NCBI GenBank assembly: GCA_025964635.1
Contig: JAOPYP010000059.1
Coordinates: 1 to 11,686 of the forward strand
From: Actinomycetes bacterium
GTDB lineage: Bacteria > Actinomycetota > Actinomycetes > Streptosporangiales > Streptosporangiaceae
Reading direction: 5' to 3'
Length of the DNA stretch: 11,686 nt
Made by a program: the position numbers and the translations under genes. The notes beneath the pieces are model-generated. The model made no database searches and was not told the origin of the DNA. It saw only the letters and a program-made list of their open reading frames with translations. This document shows positions 6,122-11,686 of the stretch, piece after piece (position 1 is the first letter of the stretch; each line of letters begins with the position of its first letter).

Positions 6122-7642
6122 ATGGGCACACTCGAAACCGCGGGAACGGAGCGGGCCGCTCCGGCCGCCGGGCATCTGAGCCGCGCGCTCACCACGCTCA
6201 CCAACGGGGCGCTGACGTTCGCCGGGGTCGGCGTGTTCGGCGGCCTGTTCTCCCTCTACGGCTTCTCCATGGGCTCGGTGGGCGGCGCGGAGTTCTGGGG
6301 CTGGCCGCTGGTGGGGATCAGCGTCGGCGCCATGGTGCTGGTCATCGCCGAGCTCGCGTCCAAGTACCCGTTCGCCGGCAGCATGTACCAGTGGCCCACG
6401 ATCCTGGCCGGGCGGCGCACCGGCTGGTGGCTGGGCTGGATCTACGCCATGGCCATGTTCCCGCTCATGACCGCGTACTACGCCAGCCTTCCGGTGCTCC
6501 TCCACCCGCTGTTCGGCCTGGCCCCCAGCTTCACCACCGACGAGATCATCATCGTGATCGCGGCCGTGATCGCGGTGGCCTGGAACGTGGTCCAGATCGG
6601 CATCCTGGGCCGGGTCGCGCAGTGGGCCATGGTCCTGGAACTGTCCGTGGTCACCATCGTCTGCCTGGTCACCTTCATCCTGGGCGCCAAGCATTTCGGC
6701 AACCTGACCCAGACGGCCACCGTCACGACCAACGCCCAGGGCACCGCGTCGGTCCAGGCGCTCAGCTCACTCGGCACGTTCATCCCGCTGTTCCTCGGCG
6801 CCGGCGTGTTCAACGCCCTGTGGGTGCTGTACACGTTCGAGAACGGCGGCACGCTGGGCGAGGAAACCCTCAACGCGGGCCGGTCCGCGCCGCGCGCCGT
6901 GATCGGGGCCTACCTGTTCGCCATCGCGTGCGGGCTGCTGTTCTACCTGACCCTCACCCCCTCCATCCCGGGCATGAAGGCGGCCATGCTCGGCGGGGTG
7001 CCCGCCGAGAACGCGATCACCGCGCACATGTCGGGCAGCGTGTTCAAGGTCTTCCTCGCGGTGGTCGCCATCGGCCTCATCGTGGCCACGAACACCATGT
7101 TCACCGGGGCGGTCCGGCACATCTACGGCATGGCCCGCGACGGCCAGGTCCCGTTCTCGCGCACGTTCGCCCGGACCCTCAAAGACGGGTCACCGTGGGC
7201 GGCGGTGCTGCTGATCGGCATCCTGTCCCTGGTCCCGGTGTTCGTGTTCACCACCAAGACCCCGTCGATCGTCGGCGGCGCGACCGCCGCCATGTACGTG
7301 GCCTACTTCCTGGTCATGGCCGTGACGCTCATCTACCGGCTGAAGGGCTGGCCGAAGGTCAGGGGGCAGTTCGCGCTGGGCCGCTGGGGGCTGCCGGTCA
7401 ACATCGTGGCCGTCCTCGGCACCGGCCTGACCGCGTTCGACCTGCTCTGGCCCCGGGCGGCCACCAACCCGACCTACAACCAGATCTCCGGGACCACCGG
7501 CGGCTTCTTCCTCAAGGACCTGCCCATGGCCTGGCTGATCATCGGGCTGCCGCTGCTGGTCGGGGTGGTGTTCTACGCCGCCCGGTCGCGCCGGCTGCAC
7601 GCCGCCCCGATCGCCATCGAGCAGTTCCACCCCGAGCCGTGA
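6122..7642 (+). CDS. APC-superfamily amino acid / amino alcohol permease
   Basis: A 506-residue integral membrane protein with about 12 hydrophobic segments. A short hydrophilic N-terminus leads into TM1 with the glycine-rich unwound region of APC transporters (about 32-50). AELASKYPFAGSMYQW (about 76-91) is the conserved TM2-loop-TM3 motif, and a cytoplasmic loop with ENGGTLGEETLNAGRSAPRA (about 242-261) is also characteristic. The TM1-TM3 layout resembles the amino acid/choline transporter branch, which includes GABA and yeast choline carriers, but the substrate cannot be read from sequence. First gene of an operon: the kinase starts 20 bases after its stop. Start ATG 6122 has GGAGGG at 6104-6109, a rather long 12-base spacing, and no better in-frame start is seen. 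Proton- or sodium-coupled import is the expected mode (family knowledge). Confidence 0.88.
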   Translation: MGTLETAGTERAAPAAGHLSRALTTLTNGALTFAGVGVFGGLFSLYGFSMGSVGGAEFWGWPLVGISVGAMVLVIAELASKYPFAGSMYQWPTILAGRRTGWWLGWIYAMAMFPLMTAYYASLPVLLHPLFGLAPSFTTDEIIIVIAAVIAVAWNVVQIGILGRVAQWAMVLELSVVTIVCLVTFILGAKHFGNLTQTATVTTNAQGTASVQALSSLGTFIPLFLGAGVFNALWVLYTFENGGTLGEETLNAGRSAPRAVIGAYLFAIACGLLFYLTLTPSIPGMKAAMLGGVPAENAITAHMSGSVFKVFLAVVAIGLIVATNTMFTGAVRHIYGMARDGQVPFSRTFARTLKDGSPWAAVLLIGILSLVPVFVFTTKTPSIVGGATAAMYVAYFLVMAVTLIYRLKGWPKVRGQFALGRWGLPVNIVAVLGTGLTAFDLLWPRAATNPTYNQISGTTGGFFLKDLPMAWLIIGLPLLVGVVFYAARSRRLHAAPIAIEQFHPEP

Positions 7643-7649
7643 CCACGAC

Positions 7650-7703
7650 GGAGGGGACCGCGATGACCGCGCCGCAGGAGGGAGCCGCCGTGACCGCCCC
7701 GCA
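7650..7703 (+). repeat. Tandem duplication of a ribosome binding site plus start codon
   Basis: Two 27-base units (7650-7676 and 7677-7703) agree at 22 of 27 positions. Each has GGAGG, eight bases, a start codon (ATG 7663 or GTG 7690), then TGACCGC and CCGCA. Both starts are in frame with the kinase, so either could initiate translation, giving N-termini nine residues apart (MTAPQEG or MTAPQDG). Confidence 0.7.
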
Positions 7704-8667
7704 GGACGGGCCCGCCGAGGGCCCGGCCGGCGGCCGGTTCGCCCGCCAGATGCACCAGGTGGCCTCGGCCGCGGCCATGCTGCGCGGCCAGGAGCTGACC
7801 TGGACCCAGCTGTTCGGCGGCCTGGCCCACGTCACCTACCAGGTCGCCACGGCCGGGGGGGACCGGTACGTGGTCAAGTTCCTGACCCAGGAGATGGACG
7901 ACTTCGGCCTGATGATCCCGATCGGCGACCTGATCGCCAACACGATCGCGGCGGGGGAGTCGGGTGTCGGCGCGCGGGTCCTGGCCGCGCTGCCCGGCGT
8001 CCCGGCGATCGTCCTGGAGTTCATCGACGGGGTCACGCTCGACCCCCCCGACCTGGCCCGGCCGGAGTACATCCCGCGGATCGGCCGGGCCATCCGGGAC
8101 CTGCACACCCGGGCCCCGGCCATGGGCAACGCCATCGTCATCTGGAAGTTCCTCGACGACTACCTGGGGCTGCTGGATACCCACGCGCTGGCCAGCCCGG
8201 ACGGGCTGCTGGACTGGCTGCCGGTCATGCGCCGGATCCAGGCCGCGCTCGAGGTGCGCCAGCTGCCGCCGGTGCCCAGCAACAACGACCTGCTGGCCAG
8301 GAACGTGATGGACGACGGCCGGGTGCGGCTGATCGACTACGACTTCTCCGGCATGAACGACCCCATGTTCGACGTGGGCGACGTGGCCATGGAAGGCGAC
8401 TACGACCCGGACCAGGTCGCGACGCTGTGCGAGGCGTACTTCGGCCGCCACGACCCGGTGCAGTGTGCCCGGGCCCGGCTGTTCGGCATCGCCGCGCAGT
8501 ACACCTGGTCGCTGCTGTTCGTCGGGATGGACAAGCTGCTCAGCGACTCACCCGACGAGTCGTTCGACTACTGGGACGAGGCGGTGCAGCGCTGGCACTG
8601 GACCCGGGCCAGGCTGGAGGACCCGGGCCTGGATGCGCTCATCGCCCGGGCCGCCGGGGCGGCCTGA
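7663..8667 (+). CDS. Choline/ethanolamine-kinase-like phosphotransferase (APH/LicA fold)
   Basis: A 334-residue protein-kinase-like small-molecule phosphotransferase. The nucleotide loop FGGLAHVTYQV (51-61) resembles the GGLTNxxY loop of choline kinases. K72 (YVVKF) is the expected ATP-binding lysine. NNDLLARN (207-214) is the catalytic loop with base D209 and metal ligand N214, and LIDYDFSG gives metal-binding D225. The downstream block MNDPMFDVGDVA also fits choline/ethanolamine and LicA-type kinases. Choline kinases usually read HNDL; here the histidine is asparagine. It is cytoplasmic and phosphorylates a hydroxyl group using ATP (family knowledge). The substrate may be an amino alcohol brought in by the permease (inference), and aminoglycoside-type resistance is a less likely alternative. 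Start ATG 7663 has GGAGG eight bases upstream; GTG 7690 is equally equipped. The SDR follows after 3 bases. Confidence 0.85.
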   Translation: MTAPQEGAAVTAPQDGPAEGPAGGRFARQMHQVASAAAMLRGQELTWTQLFGGLAHVTYQVATAGGDRYVVKFLTQEMDDFGLMIPIGDLIANTIAAGESGVGARVLAALPGVPAIVLEFIDGVTLDPPDLARPEYIPRIGRAIRDLHTRAPAMGNAIVIWKFLDDYLGLLDTHALASPDGLLDWLPVMRRIQAALEVRQLPPVPSNNDLLARNVMDDGRVRLIDYDFSGMNDPMFDVGDVAMEGDYDPDQVATLCEAYFGRHDPVQCARARLFGIAAQYTWSLLFVGMDKLLSDSPDESFDYWDEAVQRWHWTRARLEDPGLDALIARAAGAA

Positions 8668-8670
8668 GCC

Positions 8671-9417
8671 GTGGACAAGGTCGCGCTGGTCACCGGCGGT
8701 TCCAAGGGCATCGGCTACGCGTGCGCGCAGCGGCTGCTCGCCGACGGGTACGAGGTCGCGTTCTGCGCCCGGAACCAGGCCGAGATCGACGCTGCGGCCG
8801 CCCGGCTCGGCGGCCGGGACCGGGTCTTCGGGCTGCGCGCCGACGTCGGCCTGCCCGAGGACTGCGCGGGCCTGGTCGCCTCGGTCACCGAGCGGTTCGG
8901 CCGGATCGACGTCCTGGTCAACAACGCGGGGGTGTACGCCCCGGTGCCGTTCCTGGACTTCACCGCGGACCGCTGGGACACGCTGATGGACATCAACGTG
9001 CGCGGTCCCGTGCTGGTCAGTGTGCTGGCCGCCCGGGCCATGCGGGAGGCTGGCGGCGGCCGGATCGTGCATATCGCCTCCACCAACGGGCAGCTGTCCG
9101 AGGCCGAGTTCGCGCACTACAACGCGTCCAAGGCGGCCCTGATCTCGCTCACCAAGTCGATGGCCGTGGAGCTCGCACCGCTGGGCATCCTGGTCAACGC
9201 GGTCGCCCCGGGCTGGGTGCTGACCCCGCTCAGCGAGCCGTTCGTGGCCACCCTGGACGCCGCGGCGCTGGGCCGGATCAGCCCGCTGCGCCGGGTCGGC
9301 GGGGCCGCAGAGGTGGCCGGGGCGGTCTCGTTCCTCTGCGGCCCCGACGCCACCTACATCACCGGGATCACGCTCAACGTGGACGGCGGCCTCACCGCCA
9401 TGCACCCTGCTGTCTAG
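8671..9417 (+). CDS. Short-chain dehydrogenase/reductase (classical SDR)
   Basis: A 248-residue classical SDR with a Rossmann fold. TGGSKGIG (8-15) is the cofactor loop and NNAG (84-87) the structural motif. N109, S137, Y150 and K154 (YNASK) form the full catalytic tetrad, and APG (179-181) is the usual post-catalytic motif. It ends with TGITLNVDGG. A57-D58-V59 in the RADVG segment is also typical. A basic residue in the cofactor loop (K12) and R34 in FCARNQ lean toward NADP(H), though both cofactors are possible. The start is GTG 8671, three bases after the kinase stop. No strong Shine-Dalgarno is seen, so re-initiation from the kinase is likely. As the last gene of the permease operon it could oxidise or reduce an alcohol/carbonyl intermediate of the same pathway (inference); SDR substrates cannot be predicted from sequence. 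Confidence 0.92.
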   Translation: MDKVALVTGGSKGIGYACAQRLLADGYEVAFCARNQAEIDAAAARLGGRDRVFGLRADVGLPEDCAGLVASVTERFGRIDVLVNNAGVYAPVPFLDFTADRWDTLMDINVRGPVLVSVLAARAMREAGGGRIVHIASTNGQLSEAEFAHYNASKAALISLTKSMAVELAPLGILVNAVAPGWVLTPLSEPFVATLDAAALGRISPLRRVGGAAEVAGAVSFLCGPDATYITGITLNVDGGLTAMHPAV

Positions 9418-9461
9418 CGCAGCTTCGCGCGCGGGCTGTCCAGCGCAGCTTCGCGCCCGGG
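9410..9461. repeat. Two-copy 26-base tandem repeat between convergent genes
   Basis: Units 9410-9435 and 9436-9461 match at 24 of 26 positions. Each contains AGCGCAGCTTCGCGC. The first unit includes the SDR stop codon TAG (9415-9417); the second has CAG at that position. The array fills the 48-base gap up to the MFS stop at 9466. Each unit can form only a weak GCGC hairpin, so a terminator role is uncertain. Confidence 0.7.
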
Positions 9462-9465
9462 CGGG

Positions 9466-10929
9466 CTAGCCGTCCAGCAACTGGTGCTTGGACGGGGCGA
9501 GCACGGCTGCGACGACCCCGGCGGCCGCCACCGCGGCCGCGGTCCATTCCGCGGGCCTGAACCCCTGGATAAACGAGGCCGGGGAGGCGTAGCTGCCATG
9601 GGCGGCGAACACCGCGGCCAGGATCGCCACGCCGAACACGCCCCCCAGCGCGTTCAGCGCGTTGTTGGTGCCGGCGGCCACGCCGACGTCGCTGGGCGGG
9701 ACCGAGCTGGTGACGGCGTTGGCCACGGTCGGGAAGCACATCGAGACACCCACGCCCGCGATGATCAGCGGCGCGACCAGGGTGCCGTAACCCACCCGCG
9801 GCTCGGCGACCGCCGCCAGCCAGCCCAGCCCGGCAGCCTGCATGACCAGTCCGGCGACCATGAACGGCCGGTTCCCGATCTTGTCGGCGAGTGCGCCGGC
9901 GACCGGGGCGACCAGCATGGGCGTGGCCATCCAGACCAGGATCCGCAGGCCGGCCTGCAGCGGGGAGTAGCCCAGCCCGATCTGGAACAGCTGGGTGATG
10001 AAGAACAGCGACCCGATGAGCGAGATGAACTGGAAGAAGATCACCGCGTTCGCCGTGGCGAAGCCGCGCCGGCGGAAGTAGGCCAGCGGCAGCATCGGAT
10101 ACGGGGCCCGGCGTTCCCAGGCCAGGAACCCGGCCAGGAACACCGTCCCGGCCGCGAACGCGCCGATCACTTCGGCGCTGCCCCAGCCGGCCGAGGGTGC
10201 CCGCACCGGCGCCCAGGTCAGCATGAACAGGGCAATCCCGGCCAGGGCCATGCCGGTGATGTCCAGCTGCGGCCGGGGGCCGCGGCTTTCGCGCAGCCGC
10301 CGCGCGGACAGTGCCGCGACGGCCAGCCCGACGGGGACGTTGATCCAGAAGATCCACTGCCAGGAGAGGCCCTGCACGATCGCGCCCCCCACGACCGGGC
10401 CGGCGGCCACCCCCAGGCCGGTGATCCCGCCCCAGATCCCGATGGCCGCCCCCCGCTTCTCGGCCGGGAAGGCGTCGCTGATCAGGGTCAGGGTCAGCGG
10501 GACCAGCATGGCCGCCCCGGCGCCCTGCACCACCCGCGCCGCGATGAGCGTCCCGGCACCCGGTGACAGCGCCGCCAGGGCCGAGCCCAGCACGAACACG
10601 ATCAGCCCGAGGACGTACATGCGGCGGCGGCCGAACCGGTCGCCCAGCGCGGCGCCGGTCAGCATCAGGCAGCCGAAGGCCAGGCTGTACGCGTTGATCG
10701 TCCACTCCAGGTCGGCCAGGCTCGCGCCCAGCTGCGTCTGCAGGGTCGGCAGCGCCGTGGCCACCACCACCACGTCCAGGGCAGACATGAACGCTCCGAG
10801 CCCGGCCAGCACGAGCGTCCAGCCATTGCGGGGCCGCCCCGGCGTGACGCCCGTGGTACCGCTGGCCGGGCCGCCTTCGATACGGCCGCGAGCGCGGCCG
10901 GCCGGCGGGGCGGCAGATAGCTCCGACAT
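9466..10929 (-). CDS. MFS efflux transporter, DHA2 (EmrB/QacA) type
   Basis: A 487-residue membrane protein of the proton-driven drug-efflux branch of the major facilitator superfamily. After a 35-residue Gly/Arg/Pro-rich cytoplasmic N-terminus, TM1 carries ALDVVVVATALP, the D1 motif of 14-TM exporters. Motif A is GDRFGRRR (about 96-103), with RVVQGAGAAML (about 132-142) following. Motif C, GGITGLGVAAGPVVGG (about 167-182), marks antiporters. Length is normal for the 14-TM group. Start ATG 10929 has GGAG (10941-10938) eight bases upstream. It is convergent with the SDR, and a chain of palindromes lies upstream. No TetR/MarR regulator is next to it within the window. Substrate unknown; export of antibiotics or toxic metabolites is usual for the family. 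A role in exporting a product of the neighbouring pathway is possible but unsupported. Confidence 0.92.
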   Translation of the reverse strand: MSELSAAPPAGRARGRIEGGPASGTTGVTPGRPRNGWTLVLAGLGAFMSALDVVVVATALPTLQTQLGASLADLEWTINAYSLAFGCLMLTGAALGDRFGRRRMYVLGLIVFVLGSALAALSPGAGTLIAARVVQGAGAAMLVPLTLTLISDAFPAEKRGAAIGIWGGITGLGVAAGPVVGGAIVQGLSWQWIFWINVPVGLAVAALSARRLRESRGPRPQLDITGMALAGIALFMLTWAPVRAPSAGWGSAEVIGAFAAGTVFLAGFLAWERRAPYPMLPLAYFRRRGFATANAVIFFQFISLIGSLFFITQLFQIGLGYSPLQAGLRILVWMATPMLVAPVAGALADKIGNRPFMVAGLVMQAAGLGWLAAVAEPRVGYGTLVAPLIIAGVGVSMCFPTVANAVTSSVPPSDVGVAAGTNNALNALGGVFGVAILAAVFAAHGSYASPASFIQGFRPAEWTAAAVAAAGVVAAVLAPSKHQLLDG

Positions 10930-10962
10930 GTCAGCTACTCCGTTCTGAGTCCTCTGGTGAGC

Positions 10963-11004
10963 GGCCGCCGGACCGGCGGCCTGGCCGCCGCCAGTCGGGC
11001 GGCC
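10963..11004. promoter_or_regulatory. Chain of alternating palindromic arms upstream of the MFS gene
   Basis: Four arms follow each other: GGCCGCCGG (10963-10971), CCGGCGGCC (10973-10981), GGCCGCCG (10983-10990) and GGCGGCC (10998-11004). Every neighbouring pair is perfectly complementary (9, 8 and 7 bases), with spacers of 1, 1 and 8 bases. The array ends 33 bases before the MFS ATG. It could be overlapping operator sites or an RNA leader with mutually exclusive hairpins. The rest of this intergenic region (10930-11083) shows no clear promoter; TATAGG on the minus strand (11008-11003) is a weak -10 candidate. Confidence 0.5.
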
Positions 11005-11083
11005 TATAGAGGTTGACCAGCCGGACCCGCGGGAATCGCCGCGTTACGAACTGCGGGAGGATCTGGACTGGTCAGTGCCGGGA

Positions 11084-11683
11084 TCAGGCAGCGCCGGGCG
11101 CGGCCGCGATCCGTGGCTGACGGCCGAGGAAGGCGACCAGCTGGTCGCCGGGGCAGGCCGGCCCGGGCACCGGGACCGGGTCGGCGAACAATCCCGCCCG
11201 GGTGCCGGGCGGGATGAACAGCGGGGCGATCGGCAGCAGGAGAGCCGCCAGGCCCGGCGGGACCGGCCGGCGGCTGCCGCACGCGACCGAGATGTCCCAG
11301 CCATGAGCGGTGATCTCGATGGTCCCGGCGGCGATGACCAGCCTCGCGGCCAGGTCGCGGTCACCGATGGCGACCAGATGATCGGCGGGCCCGGCCGAAG
11401 CGCAGGCGGCCAGCAGCCGGGTGGCCGAGCGGCACAGGCCGCTGACCGGGTCAGGGTCGGGTCCCTCGTCACCTGGCGCCGGGCCGGTGCCGATGTATCC
11501 GGCGGTGATCGCCTCGTGCAGCGCCCCGGCCGAGTCGCTGACGTGGTGCAGCAGCGATCCCAGGTCCCAGCCGGCGCACGGGGTGGGGCACGAGAGCAGC
11601 TGCGGCGTGGCCAGCCGGCTACTGGCGAGCGCGTAGCTGACCGCCGATCCGAGGAGCTCGAGTCCCCGCGTCAGCGGGGCCAT
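11084..11683 (-). CDS. TIGR03086-type, mycothiol-dependent maleylpyruvate isomerase-like protein
   Basis: A 199-residue protein of the DinB-like four-helix-bundle metalloenzyme family. CPTPCAGWDLGSLLHHV (32-48) is the conserved N-terminal block, with H46/H47 supplying a metal ligand. TIEITAHGWDI (121-131) gives E123 and H127, completing the usual His-Glu-His metal site. The C-terminal RAGLFADPVPVP and GDQLVAFLGR match the TIGR03086 tail. Members are found in mycothiol-making actinobacteria, and the characterised relative is mycothiol-dependent maleylpyruvate isomerase; most members have unknown substrates, so no specific reaction is claimed. The ATG at 11683 lies three bases from the window edge, so its ribosome binding site is unseen and an upstream start cannot be excluded. 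It is followed by 154 bases before the co-directional MFS gene, so a separate transcript is possible. Confidence 0.82.
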   Translation of the reverse strand: MAPLTRGLELLGSAVSYALASSRLATPQLLSCPTPCAGWDLGSLLHHVSDSAGALHEAITAGYIGTGPAPGDEGPDPDPVSGLCRSATRLLAACASAGPADHLVAIGDRDLAARLVIAAGTIEITAHGWDISVACGSRRPVPPGLAALLLPIAPLFIPPGTRAGLFADPVPVPGPACPGDQLVAFLGRQPRIAAAPGAA

Positions 11684-11686
11684 GAC

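Noticed and set aside
6391..7662. Long in-frame extension upstream of the kinase, inside the permease gene
   Set aside because: The extension is an out-of-frame reading of the permease and lacks any domain; the kinase fold begins only after the ribosome binding site at 7650.
9418..9465. Bidirectional terminator between the SDR and MFS genes
   Set aside because: Only 4-5 base stems can be drawn and there is no T-tract; kept as a tandem repeat without a terminator call.
8427..9560. 377-codon plus-strand frame across the kinase end and the SDR
   Set aside because: Alternate frame of two clear genes; no domain and strong Arg/Gly/Pro bias.
9392..10705. 437-codon minus-strand frame inside the MFS gene
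   Set aside because: Frame-shifted shadow of the exporter; no membrane pattern and Arg/Gly-rich.
1..11686. tRNA, rRNA, CRISPR array, insertion sequence or attachment site
   Set aside because: No direct-repeat/spacer series, transposase-like protein, terminal inverted repeats or tRNA-like fold was seen by eye on either strand.

Overview
The window reads as a very GC-rich actinomycete chromosome. Third codon positions are almost all G or C, several starts are GTG, one regulator looks leaderless, and the last gene belongs to a mycothiol-associated metalloenzyme family typical of Actinomycetota. The genus cannot be told from the sequence. Gene density is high: no gap exceeds about 285 bases and most genes abut or overlap.

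Layout. (1) 1-1580, plus: the C-terminal tail of an oligopeptide/dipeptide-type ABC transporter ATPase, whose stop overlaps (ATGA) the start of a two-component-type, flavin-dependent (luciferase-like) monooxygenase of the NtaA/SnaA/DszA group. (2) 1567-3380: a divergent pair, surE nucleotidase (minus) and a GntR/HutC-type regulator (plus). Each runs into a convergent neighbour with overlapping 3' ends. (3) 3347-9417: a dimethylglycine dehydrogenase/oxidase-like flavoprotein with a folate-binding GcvT half (minus). It is divergent from a three-gene plus-strand operon of an APC-type permease, a choline-kinase-like phosphotransferase and a short-chain dehydrogenase. (4) 9466-10929, minus: a drug-efflux-type MFS transporter. 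(5) 11084-11683, minus: a mycothiol-dependent maleylpyruvate isomerase-like (TIGR03086/DinB-type) protein at the window edge.

The most interesting part is region 3. The 282-base divergent intergenic region holds two well-formed promoters facing away from each other. Each -10 hexamer is followed, after exactly one base, by the same 11-base word CGCCCAAATAG. This arrangement suggests one regulator controls both transcription units, and the nearby GntR protein is the obvious candidate. My working inference is a co-regulated uptake and breakdown module for a methylated amine or amino alcohol (choline, ethanolamine, N-methyl amino acid type): permease import, kinase phosphorylation, SDR alcohol/carbonyl chemistry, and folate-linked N-demethylation by the flavoprotein. 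The substrate is not determined by the sequence. Smaller oddities are a duplicated ribosome-binding-site/start module at the kinase, a 26-base tandem repeat between two convergent genes, and a chain of alternating palindromes ahead of the MFS gene.
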